6,554 nt of DNA, taken from NCBI GenBank assembly GCA_003641545.1, contig QNAU01000073.1:1-6554 (forward strand). The letters are read 5' to 3'. Position numbers and translations under genes: made by a program. Shown in pieces: positions 1 to 6,184 of this stretch (position 1 is its first letter; every line of letters starts with the position of its first letter). This DNA is from Thermotoga sp. GTDB lineage: Bacteria; Thermotogota; Thermotogae; B21-G9. The notes beneath the pieces are model-generated. The model saw only the letters and a program-made list of their open reading frames with translations, searched no databases and had not been told where the DNA came from.

Positions 1-41
1 ATCGGATAGTGTATCAAAGACACGTATATTCTATCCAGCAT
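1..41 (-). CDS. Start of a putative SAM-dependent RNA methyltransferase (TM1570-like), cut by the window edge
   Basis: Only the first 13 codons are visible. They read M-L-D-R-I-Y-V-S-L-I-H-Y-P from an ATG at 41-39 and stay open to base 1. The V-x-L-I-H-Y-P opening resembles the N-terminus of the SPOUT-like RNA methyltransferase family (Methyltrans_RNA) that follows trmD in Thermotoga maritima (TM1570). Position after trmD and the same strand support this. The gene would start inside the last codons of trmD, overlapping it by 11 bases in another frame, which suggests translational coupling. A GTG at codon 7 is an alternative start. The family call rests on a very short peptide plus gene order, so it is tentative. 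Confidence 0.55.
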   Translation of the reverse strand, partial: MLDRIYVSLIHYP

Positions 42-774
42 CTTTCATCAACTCTTTGACGAGTTGAATTAACGCTCTCTTCTCCTTCTCACCCAATTCT
101 TTCTTCATGAAAAGATCCGGTCTCTTGAGAATCGTCAACTTCAAACTCTCCTTTAGCCTGTACATCTCGACTTTCTCGTGATCACCACTCAATAGAACGT
201 CGGGGACTTTCATCCCCCTGAATTCGTAAGGTCTCGTGTAAACTGGATGATCGATCAGTCCACTCGTGATCGATTCACTCTCAACCGATTTCTCGTTTCC
301 AAGAACACCGGGAACGAATCTCAACGTTGCATCTATTATGACCATCGCTGCGAGTTCACCACACGATAAGACGTAATCACCTATGGATATTTCGCTATCC
401 ACTATCTTCGTTATCCTTTCGTCTATTCCTTCGTATCTTCCACAAAAAAATACTATATCCTCCCTTTTGGAAAGTTCCTGAGCCATTTTATCATTGAAGA
501 TCTCACCTCTCGGTGTCGGCAGTATCACGAAAGGTTCCCTCCCCTTTTGCCTGATCTCGTCGTACAATCTGTAAAATGGCTCTATCTTCATCACCATGCC
601 CGGTCCTCCACCATACTGATAATCATCCGTTGTTCTGTGCTTATCCGTTGTATAATCTCTCAAATTCACCACTTCGAAATCCAGAATACCGCTGTCTATT
701 GCTCTTTTGACTATACCAAACTCCGTGATGAATTTGAACATATCCGGAAATATCGTGACAACCGTTATCCTCAT
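31..774 (-). CDS. trmD: tRNA (guanine-N1-)-methyltransferase TrmD
   Basis: This cytoplasmic SPOUT-fold enzyme transfers a methyl group from S-adenosylmethionine to N1 of G37 in tRNAs with G at position 36, which prevents +1 frameshifting. The 247-residue length is normal. The family signature is clear: opening MRITVVTIFPDMF, D-x-Q-Y-G-G-G-P-G-M at 51-60, the SAM-site segments LPTPRG (85-90), CGRYEGIDER (111-120) and IGDYVLS (131-137), then FVPGVLG (153-159), HPVYTRP (176-182) and VPDVLLSGDH (190-199). By alignment with E. coli TrmD from memory, Arg152 matches catalytic Arg154 and Glu167 sits where the catalytic Asp169 is. Cys138 replaces the first Gly of the usual S-G-G-E-L. The ATG lies one base after the rimM stop, with AAGGA (789-785) ten bases upstream. 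Identification is secure; the substitutions are noted separately. Confidence 0.97.
   Translation of the reverse strand: MRITVVTIFPDMFKFITEFGIVKRAIDSGILDFEVVNLRDYTTDKHRTTDDYQYGGGPGMVMKIEPFYRLYDEIRQKGREPFVILPTPRGEIFNDKMAQELSKREDIVFFCGRYEGIDERITKIVDSEISIGDYVLSCGELAAMVIIDATLRFVPGVLGNEKSVESESITSGLIDHPVYTRPYEFRGMKVPDVLLSGDHEKVEMYRLKESLKLTILKRPDLFMKKELGEKEKRALIQLVKELMKDAG
250..274. repeat. 8-bp inverted repeat inside trmD
   Basis: ATCGATCA (250-257) and TGATCGAT (267-274) are perfect reverse complements around a 9-base loop. The repeat falls in the trmD coding region for the flexible active-site loop (about residues 167-175). In the transcript it could form a small hairpin. It may be chance, since both arms are built from GATC/CGAT words. 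Confidence 0.3.
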
Positions 775-775
775 C

Positions 776-1309
776 TCATCCGTTTCCTTCGTACCACTCT
801 ATCTTTCTGACTATCACCTTTTTATCATCTAATTTCAGTTCCACGATGTAATCCCTTATCAGGGGGAACATTTCCTCTTCCCCTTCATCGTTCTCAACAA
901 CTATGACATCATTCGAACCGGTTTCTATAACATCCACCACTTTCCCCACTCTGCTTCCATCTTCGTAGAAAACATCACAACCGACCAATTGAAAGATGTA
1001 ATACTCCCATTCACCAAGTTTCGGGAGCTTCTCCTTCTCCAACCTTATCTCGAATCCTCTGATCCTTTCCGCATCATCTCTGAAATTGTATCCCGACAGT
1101 TTGAGTATCACGAGTTTGTTCATCTTTCGTGCCCTCTCTATTTCCACTTTCCCCTTCCAACCATTCTCAGGATTGAAGAGAAAAACATCCCCCTTTTTGA
1201 ACAGCTCATAGAGATTGGTGAATGGATAAACCTTCACCTCACCTCTCAAACCGTGAGGTTTCACCACCTTCCCTATGGGGACGGTATCATCATCAACGAA
1301 ATGATCCAT
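776..1309 (-). CDS. rimM: Ribosome maturation factor RimM
   Basis: RimM binds ribosomal protein uS19 and the 30S head and is needed for late 16S rRNA processing and small-subunit assembly. The protein has the expected two parts. The N-terminal RimM barrel carries the motif V-P-I-G-K-V-V-K-P-H-G-L-R-G-E-V. The C-terminal PRC-barrel half begins near G-E-W-E-Y-Y and includes the segment V-G-K-V-V-D-V-I-E-T-G-S-N-D-V and, near the end, F-P-L-I-R-D-Y-I. I chose the ATG at 1309-1307 (177 residues) because AGAAGGG lies eight bases upstream and the family usually has only a few residues before the IGKV motif. An earlier ATG at 1336 would add nine basic residues and overlap the rpsP stop as ATGA, but its ribosome site is weak. 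The gene ends one base before trmD, so coupled translation is likely. Confidence 0.95.
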   Translation of the reverse strand: MDHFVDDDTVPIGKVVKPHGLRGEVKVYPFTNLYELFKKGDVFLFNPENGWKGKVEIERARKMNKLVILKLSGYNFRDDAERIRGFEIRLEKEKLPKLGEWEYYIFQLVGCDVFYEDGSRVGKVVDVIETGSNDVIVVENDEGEEEMFPLIRDYIVELKLDDKKVIVRKIEWYEGNG

Positions 1310-1317
1310 GCTTTTCA

Positions 1318-1324
1318 CCCTTCT
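1318..1324 (-). promoter_or_regulatory. Ribosome binding site choosing the rimM start
   Basis: AGAAGGG on the minus strand sits eight bases before the ATG at 1309-1307. It lies inside the longer reading frame that opens at 1336, so it favours the shorter 177-residue RimM. Confidence 0.5.
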
Positions 1325-1332
1325 GAACCTTC

Positions 1333-1641
1333 TCATTCTTCGGTTGTGCTTTCCTCCTTCACTTTCTCTGATGAGGATCCATACTTCAATTCGTGAAGTT
1401 TCTTCATCGCCCCAGCTTTCGACAGTAACTTCCTCACCGTTTCACTTGGCTGTGCACCTTTCATCATCCAATCAACAGCTCTGTCAACATCAACTTTCAC
1501 CTCTGGTGGATCTTTCAGAGGGTTGTAATATCCGAGCGATTCGATATAGGCACCATCTCTCTTCTTTCTCGAATCCACCACGACTATTCTGTAAAACGGT
1601 TGTTTTTTCTTTCCAAGTCTCGTAAGCCTTATTCTGACCAT
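1333..1641 (-). CDS. rpsP: 30S ribosomal protein S16 (bS16)
   Basis: bS16 binds 16S rRNA in the body of the small subunit and helps early 30S assembly. The 102-residue product opens with the family signature [22 protein letters not shown], followed by D-S-R-K-K-R-D-G and I-E-S-L-G-Y-Y-N-P. It has a typical Q-P-S-E-T-V motif and ends in a charged, Ser/Glu-rich tail of the kind common in the family. The ATG at 1641-1639 gives exactly the conserved N-terminus. In-frame GTG (1656) and TTG (1650) codons upstream are less likely, since the GTG overlaps the Shine-Dalgarno sequence. The gene lies 27 bases after ffh and its TGA stop touches a possible rimM start. No KH-domain gene separates it from rimM. 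Confidence 0.97.
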   Translation of the reverse strand: MVRIRLTRLGKKKQPFYRIVVVDSRKKRDGAYIESLGYYNPLKDPPEVKVDVDRAVDWMMKGAQPSETVRKLLSKAGAMKKLHELKYGSSSEKVKEESTTEE

Positions 1642-1655
1642 CTTCCCCAAAAACA

Positions 1656-1660
1656 CCTCC
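1656..1660 (-). promoter_or_regulatory. Ribosome binding site of rpsP
   Basis: GGAGG on the minus strand, in the 27-base gap after the ffh stop codon. It is 14 bases from the ATG at 1641, which is rather long, and 5 bases from an in-frame TTG at 1650. A TTG start would add only three residues. Conservation of the M-V-R-I-R-L terminus still favours the ATG. Confidence 0.55.
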
Positions 1661-1668
1661 TCGAAGGA

Positions 1669-2973
1669 TTATATTCTGAATGGAATACCTCTTAGTTTAC
1701 CTTTTTTCATCATCTTCATCAACTTCTTCAACTCCTCGAATGATCTCAACAATTTGTTCACGTCGTTTATGGTGGTTCCACTACCCTTGGCTATCCTCTT
1801 CTTCCTACTGTAATTTATTATCTTCGGGTTTCTTCTTTCCTCCGGTGTCATGGAATTTATGATGGCTTCAATGCGTTTCAATTCATCCTCATCCACGTTT
1901 ACCTTCATCTTGGACATACCCGGTATCATCTCCACTATGGATGCTATCGGTCCCATCTTCTTCAACTGCCTTATCTGATCTCTGAAGTCATTTAGCGTGA
2001 ACTCTGCCCTCTTGAATTTCTTCTCCAGTTCCTTCGCTCTCTCTTTGTCTATCACCTCTTCAACCTTTTCAACGAGGCTGAGTATATCACCCATTCCGAG
2101 TATCCTGCTCGCAATCCTGTCCGGATGGAACTGCTGAAGATCCTCTATCTTCTCACCGACTCCTATGAATTTCACAGGTTTACCTGTAACGTGCCTTATG
2201 GACAGTATCACACCACCACGTGCATCTCCATCGAGTTTTGTGACGATGAAACCGGTCAAATCGAGTCTATCATCGAATTCTTTTGCGGATCTCACCGCAT
2301 CCTGCCCGACCATGGAATCCACGACCATCAGTATCTCGTCTGGATCGACCTCGGATTTTATCATCTCAAGTTCTTTCATCATCTCCTCATCTATGTGCAA
2401 CCTTCCGGCGGTATCGAGGATGAGGACATCCTTCAAATCATACTTCGATTTCTTCACCGCATCCTTTACGATTTCCACCGGATCTTTCCCATCGTCGTGG
2501 TATACCGGGACATTCACGCTCTTACCGAGAGTTATCAACTGCTCGATCGCAGCTGGTCTGTAAACATCAGCCGCAACTAAGGCTGGATTTCTTCCCCTTT
2601 TCCTCAAAAGGTTCGCCAATTTCGCACATGTCGTCGTCTTACCGCTACCTTGTAATCCGACCACCATGATTATCGCGGGATTTCCACTCAAATTCAATTC
2701 CGCCGTCTTCGATCCGAGTAATTTCACCAACTCGTCGTAGACTATCTTCATGAAAACCTGATCAGGAGTCAAACTGGACAGAACCTTTTCACCAATCGCC
2801 TTTTCAAGGACCGAATCTATGAAGGCTTTCACAACCTTGTAATTCACATCAGCTTCGAGTAAAGAAATACGAAGGGATCTGACAACATCCCGAACATTCT
2901 TTTCGGTTATTTTACCTTTGCCTTTGAGCGCTTTGAAAACCCTCTCGAATTTTTCCTGAAGCCTTTCGAGCAT
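1669..2973 (-). CDS. ffh: Signal recognition particle GTPase Ffh (SRP54)
   Basis: Ffh binds signal sequences emerging from the ribosome, pairs with the small SRP RNA, and docks on the receptor FtsY to deliver membrane and secreted proteins. The 434 residues show the full N-G-M layout. A helical N domain covers about 1-90. The GTPase domain has G1 GLQGSGKTTT (106-115), G2 DVYRPAA (136-142), G3 DTAGR (187-191), G4 TKLD (245-248) followed by DGDARGG, and closing motif GVGEK (271-275). A Met-containing M domain covers about 325-430, with the SRP-RNA-binding S-R-K-K-R-I-A-K-G-S-G-T-T segment at 389-401. The ATG has GGAGG (2986-2982) eight bases upstream. It heads the ffh-rpsP-rimM-trmD unit and has its own promoter-like sequence. 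Confidence 0.98.
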   Translation of the reverse strand: MLERLQEKFERVFKALKGKGKITEKNVRDVVRSLRISLLEADVNYKVVKAFIDSVLEKAIGEKVLSSLTPDQVFMKIVYDELVKLLGSKTAELNLSGNPAIIMVVGLQGSGKTTTCAKLANLLRKRGRNPALVAADVYRPAAIEQLITLGKSVNVPVYHDDGKDPVEIVKDAVKKSKYDLKDVLILDTAGRLHIDEEMMKELEMIKSEVDPDEILMVVDSMVGQDAVRSAKEFDDRLDLTGFIVTKLDGDARGGVILSIRHVTGKPVKFIGVGEKIEDLQQFHPDRIASRILGMGDILSLVEKVEEVIDKERAKELEKKFKRAEFTLNDFRDQIRQLKKMGPIASIVEMIPGMSKMKVNVDEDELKRIEAIINSMTPEERRNPKIINYSRKKRIAKGSGTTINDVNKLLRSFEELKKLMKMMKKGKLRGIPFRI

Positions 2974-2992
2974 GATGAAAACCTCCCACGGG

Positions 2993-3021
2993 AGTATAAA
3001 TCAAAATTTTATGAAGGTCAA
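2993..3021 (-). promoter_or_regulatory. Probable sigma-A-type promoter of the ffh operon
   Basis: On the minus strand, TTGACC (3021-3016) and TATACT (2998-2993) are separated by exactly 17 bases, each matching the consensus at five of six positions. The spacer is AT-rich. It lies in the 117-base gap between the pif1-like gene and ffh, just before the ffh ribosome site. The expected transcription start, near 2988-2985, falls within or next to the GGAGG, so the leader would be only about 12-15 bases. No terminator with a stem and T-run was seen in the gap, so read-through from the upstream helicase gene is also possible. Confidence 0.7.
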
Positions 3022-3090
3022 ATACAAGGGATACCTATTCGAGTTAGAGGAATCAGAATGTTCCACTCACCCGCGGATCCGTTTTTGACA

Positions 3091-4653
3091 TCATTTCGAG
3101 TCTGTATCGACAATATTCATATTCAGTATTCTGTCTATTCTGAAAACCCTTTCATCCTTTCTTTTGAAGCAGAATGCCTTCAACCCTAAGAATTCACTGT
3201 TTCCATACTTCATCTTGCCCACGAAGAAGGGTTTCACTTTCCTCTTACTTTTCTTCCCATTTGGTTTCAGATACACTATGTCGAGTATCAGATCTTCTCT
3301 CAACGCTTTATCTATCATCTCGATCTTCTCTTCCATGGATAGAATCTTGGATGATCTCTCGTATTCCCTCGATGTAATGAAACGCGCAGCTTGCCAGTTG
3401 AGGAAGATATGTTTCTTCTCAACTGGCTGTTTCAGGATTATACCTTCAAGAGTCCTACATCTACTGAGTGCAACGTAGAGCTGTCCAGGAGCGAAGATTC
3501 CACCACTCAAATCTATCACGACCTTGTCGAAGGTCTTCCCTTGACTCTTGTGAATCGTTATAGCCCAGGCGAGCTTGAGAGGAAATTGGATAAAACTTCC
3601 TATCTCACGCGTTCTTATCTTTCCAGATCTTTGGTCATAGATGTATTCGAAGATGGTCCATTCGAATGGTGAAACTTCGACAATATCTCCATCCTGAAGT
3701 TTGACGTAAATTATTTCTTCTTGGGGGTCTATATCCACAACATTTCCTACAGTTCCGTTGACCCATCTACCGTATCTGTCGTTGTTGAGAAACATAACCT
3801 GCGCTCCCACTTTGAGACGTAGAACTAAATCCGCCGGATAACTGTTTTCATCGAAATCGTCGGTAAAATCAGCTAAGAATTCGTAGAGTTTACCATCAAG
3901 TTTCGAGAGCCTGTCTTCATTTATTTCTTTTGCCTTCTTGTTGGTCGATGTTAGATACACGTAGAACTCATCCATCGGTGGTTCAAAATCTGGGATGTAT
4001 CTTTGATTCAGTTTCTCGAGGAGTTCATCATCGATGTCCCTGTGTCTTATGGAGTTTAGAATCTCCACGAATTTTTCATCCCTCTGTCTGAAAACCCTGT
4101 CGAGTTCGATTATCTCGAGATCTATGTTTTTCATAACATTCGCGGAGAAAAAGTATGGAGTTTCGTAGAGCTGTTCTAAAACTTTCTTTTCACGTTCCAC
4201 AGCAACCGGAGGAAGTTGATAAAGATCTCCAAAGAATATCATCTGTTTTCCACCGAATGGTTCATCGTTGAATGTATTGAGTCTGAGGAATTTGTCCACA
4301 CAATCGAGAAGGTCGGCTCTCACCATGGAAATTTCGTCTATGATTATGGCATCTATTCTCGTGTAAAGGTTGGGAACCTTCTTCACAACCTTTTTAACGT
4401 CATCGAGCGTCACAGAAGGCTTGAATCCAAAGAAGGAATGGATCGTTTGACCTCTGAGGTTGAGAGCAGCCACACCCGTTGGAGCTAAAACGACGACCCT
4501 TTTCGACGTTCTGTTTCTGAAGTAATCGAGAAGCGTAGACTTACCTGTGCCGGCTTCACCTGTTATCAATATGTGCTTGTTTGTGTTCTCCATAAGCTCA
4601 AGCGCTCTTTTGAACTGCTCGGTGATCTCTATTTTATTCATATCCTTCTTCAC
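3091..4653 (-). CDS. Pif1-family superfamily 1B DNA helicase with C-terminal WYL domain
   Basis: Pif1 helicases move 5' to 3' on single-stranded DNA and unwind forks, R-loops and G-quadruplexes. The 520 residues carry the motif series: Walker A GEAGTGKST (32-40), Ia APTGVAALN (57-65) with G-Q-T-I-H-S-F-F, Walker B IIIDEISM (103-110), III FFGDLYQLPPV (140-150), E-L-D-R-V-F-R-Q (183-190), KVGAQVMFLNND (281-292), VNGTVG (298-303), V AITIHKSQGKTFDKV (364-378) and VI LYVALSRCR (392-400). Residues about 445-516 form a WYL-like domain ending V-F-R-I-D-R-I (503-509); the W-Y-L triplet itself appears as E-F-L (487-489). A WYL domain on Thermotoga elfii Pif1 has been described as an accessory single-stranded-DNA-binding module. 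The GTG start overlaps the upstream ATPase stop as GTGA. An ATG at codon 5 (4641) is an equally possible start, because GAGGGG overlaps the GTG. Coupled expression with the ATPase is likely. Confidence 0.93.
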   Translation of the reverse strand: MKKDMNKIEITEQFKRALELMENTNKHILITGEAGTGKSTLLDYFRNRTSKRVVVLAPTGVAALNLRGQTIHSFFGFKPSVTLDDVKKVVKKVPNLYTRIDAIIIDEISMVRADLLDCVDKFLRLNTFNDEPFGGKQMIFFGDLYQLPPVAVEREKKVLEQLYETPYFFSANVMKNIDLEIIELDRVFRQRDEKFVEILNSIRHRDIDDELLEKLNQRYIPDFEPPMDEFYVYLTSTNKKAKEINEDRLSKLDGKLYEFLADFTDDFDENSYPADLVLRLKVGAQVMFLNNDRYGRWVNGTVGNVVDIDPQEEIIYVKLQDGDIVEVSPFEWTIFEYIYDQRSGKIRTREIGSFIQFPLKLAWAITIHKSQGKTFDKVVIDLSGGIFAPGQLYVALSRCRTLEGIILKQPVEKKHIFLNWQAARFITSREYERSSKILSMEEKIEMIDKALREDLILDIVYLKPNGKKSKRKVKPFFVGKMKYGNSEFLGLKAFCFKRKDERVFRIDRILNMNIVDTDSK

Positions 4654-6053
4654 CCCTCAATATTACGCTCAAAATCAGCTATAGCGAGAAAAGAGTGAAG
4701 GGGAAGTCCAACGATATTCCCATCTTTCAGGAATGTCTGCTTTGTTATCAATATACCTTTCTTGAAAACTCGTTTCATCGTTTGATAATCCTGAGGGATA
4801 ATCCTATTTTGATACTTTACCTCAATTGGGGTGTATTCCTCACCAGCGATGAAATCCACCTCTTTTCCTCTGTCGGAATACCAGAAATATGGTCCCTCAG
4901 TGTGTATAAGCCCTGATTCGATGGGATGTAATTTTACAAGATGGCAGTAAACCACGTTTTCCACCTTAAAGCCCGGTGGTATCTCCTTGCCTGTTATATT
5001 TTCCATCACACGCGTTATGATGGAATCTATGGAATAAAGTTTCTTTGATTTCTTCGGCTTGATGAACTTCGAGTTTATATCGAGAAAAAAGATGATTCCA
5101 ATCATGTAATTAAGAGCGAGTGTTTCAACATATTCAATCACCGTGTGTATGGATTCTACCTCATCCACACTTCTTTTGAGTGCCTGCCATGAAATCCTTC
5201 GTCCCATTATTTCGGGAAGTTTTTTCGTGATTTGAAGAAGGGTTACCCGCCTTTTTCCAAAGCGTTCTATTTCCCCAAGAAATACATCTCTGAATATTCC
5301 AAGGGTTCGCTCGGAATTTCCTCCAGTTTTTAGGAATTCATCGATTATCAAAGGAAATCCACCCGTTAACATGTACAATTGAAAATCGTCATATACGGAC
5401 GAAGTTTCAAATTCAATATTTTTGATTTCGTCTTCTGTAAGTCCTATAATTTCTTGAAGTCTGTACTTTTGAAACCGAGCATTCTTGATAGTTTCAACGA
5501 ATTCAGAGAATGTGGCAGGATACAACACGAGATCTTTTCCACTTCCTTTGCGTCCGGGGAACCTTTCCTTAGATTTCTGTATATCGTGTGCAGAAGACCC
5601 AGTCAAGAGTACGAAACAATTCGTGAGGATACCAATGTCCCAGAGATACTTTATCGCATATTGCCAATCATGAACCATGGTTATTTCATCTAAGAATATG
5701 TAAAGAAGACCGTTTGGAAAGGTTCTTCGTCTGAATTTTGAGAAGGAAATGAGAATATCTATTAGTTCCTCCTTTGAGGACACATTATCGAGTGATAGGT
5801 ATAGGATCCTTTGAGGTGGAAGATTTTCCTCCTTGATGAGTTTGTACATTAAGAGCTTAAGGATGGTTGTTTTGCCGATTTGGCGTGGTCCTCGAAGGGT
5901 GTAGATGCCTTCGTCATGAAGGTTCATCTCATTCAACACGGAAGGTTCCCACTTGAAACTGCTGTTTTTAAAATTCAAAATATGCCTGTCTAACTCAATC
6001 TTAGTTTCATCTTCCCACCAAGGATTCTGTATGAAAAGCTCTTGAAGTTTCAT
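4650..6053 (-). CDS. AAA_14 / DUF4143 family ATPase with PD-(D/E)xK-like C-terminal domain
   Basis: This 467-residue protein belongs to the AAA-like ATPases common in archaea and anaerobic bacteria, whose cellular role is mostly unknown. Visible motifs are Walker A GPRQIGKTT (55-63), Walker B LYIFLDEI (117-124), sensor-like LLTGSSA (149-155), a candidate arginine finger in FPGRKG (165-170), LYPATFSEF (177-185) and the linker Y-M-L-T-G-G-F-P (227-234). The DUF4143-like tail has KKLYSIDS (337-344), Glu366, E-V-D-F-I (398-402) and P-I-E-V-K (409-413). Asp400, Glu411 and Lys413 fit the PD-(D/E)xK nuclease-fold pattern, so the active-site residues look intact. No signal peptide or membrane segment is evident. 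The ATG is preceded by AAAGGAG (6071-6065), 11 bases away. It is the first gene of a unit with the helicase and follows a promoter with two operator-like dyads. Confidence 0.88.
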   Translation of the reverse strand: MKLQELFIQNPWWEDETKIELDRHILNFKNSSFKWEPSVLNEMNLHDEGIYTLRGPRQIGKTTILKLLMYKLIKEENLPPQRILYLSLDNVSSKEELIDILISFSKFRRRTFPNGLLYIFLDEITMVHDWQYAIKYLWDIGILTNCFVLLTGSSAHDIQKSKERFPGRKGSGKDLVLYPATFSEFVETIKNARFQKYRLQEIIGLTEDEIKNIEFETSSVYDDFQLYMLTGGFPLIIDEFLKTGGNSERTLGIFRDVFLGEIERFGKRRVTLLQITKKLPEIMGRRISWQALKRSVDEVESIHTVIEYVETLALNYMIGIIFFLDINSKFIKPKKSKKLYSIDSIITRVMENITGKEIPPGFKVENVVYCHLVKLHPIESGLIHTEGPYFWYSDRGKEVDFIAGEEYTPIEVKYQNRIIPQDYQTMKRVFKKGILITKQTFLKDGNIVGLPLHSFLAIADFERNIEG

Positions 6054-6086
6054 GCAAAATCCATCTCCTTTATCTTTCTTTCAGAT

Positions 6087-6116
6087 ATTGTACCATATAT
6101 TGCACAAATTTGTCCG
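6087..6116 (-). promoter_or_regulatory. Probable promoter of the ATPase-helicase unit
   Basis: On the minus strand, CGGACA (6116-6111; four of six matches to TTGACA) and TACAAT (6092-6087; five of six matches to TATAAT) are 18 bases apart. Transcription would start near 6080, giving a leader of about 27 bases that contains the AAAGGAG ribosome site. The spacer and the -10 element are covered by one dyad repeat and a second dyad lies just upstream, so the promoter is probably controlled by a DNA-binding protein. Confidence 0.5.
6088..6107 (-). promoter_or_regulatory. Operator-like dyad O2 overlapping the -10 element
   Basis: Minus-strand 20-mer TTGTGCA-ATATAT-GGTACAA. It is an imperfect dyad, with the second half matching the ideal TGCACAA at five of seven bases, and it is 17/20 identical to the dyad at 6120-6139. 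It covers most of the promoter spacer and nearly all of the -10 hexamer, where a bound protein would block RNA polymerase. The binding protein is not identifiable from this window. Confidence 0.55.
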
Positions 6117-6119
6117 AGC

Positions 6120-6139
6120 TTGTGCAATATAATGCACAA
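6120..6139 (-). promoter_or_regulatory. Operator-like perfect dyad O1 upstream of the -35 element
   Basis: Minus-strand 20-mer TTGTGCA-TTATAT-TGCACAA, with perfect 7-bp arms around a 6-bp AT-only centre. Its centre is 32 bp from that of the dyad at 6088-6107, about three helical turns, so two dimers would sit on the same face of the DNA. Relative to the inferred start near 6080, it is centred around -50. The outer arms of the pair also form a perfect 12-bp inverted repeat (TATATTGCACAA at 6096-6107, its complement at 6120-6131). Confidence 0.6.
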
Positions 6140-6184
6140 AATCGGTAGATTTTTTCGAAATGACCCTCTTTGCACTGTCAGAAT

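Noticed and set aside
2125..2580. Long plus-strand open frames opposite ffh, and similar ones opposite the other genes.
   Set aside because: They are antisense shadows of strongly conserved minus-strand genes and show no recognisable domain or ribosome site.
2983..2994. CTCCC-AC-GGGAG inverted repeat overlapping the ffh Shine-Dalgarno, possibly a hairpin hiding the ribosome site.
   Set aside because: The predicted promoter starts transcription inside or after the far arm, so most of the stem would not be in the mRNA. The loop is only two bases (four with a 4-bp stem), which would be weak in a thermophile. It could matter only in read-through transcripts.
3022..3090. Possible terminator after the helicase gene (GGAA...TTCC and CCGCGG repeats).
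   Set aside because: The stems are only four to six pairs with mismatches and no T-run follows on the minus strand.
6053..6064. Four-codon open frame (M-D-F-A-stop) just before the ATPase start.
   Set aside because: Its ATG directly abuts the AAAGGAG ribosome site, leaving no spacing for initiation. The site fits the ATPase ATG 11 bases away.
6120..6139. NrdR-box or CopY-type operator as identity of the dyads.
   Set aside because: The half-site TTGTGCA does not fit the NrdR box (ACAC-AT-rich-GTGT) or the CopY TACANNTGTA pattern well enough to name a regulator.
6171..6175. A third TGCAC half-site to the right of the two dyads.
   Set aside because: It has no partner arm and is 38 bp rather than 32 bp from the previous site, so it does not continue the array.
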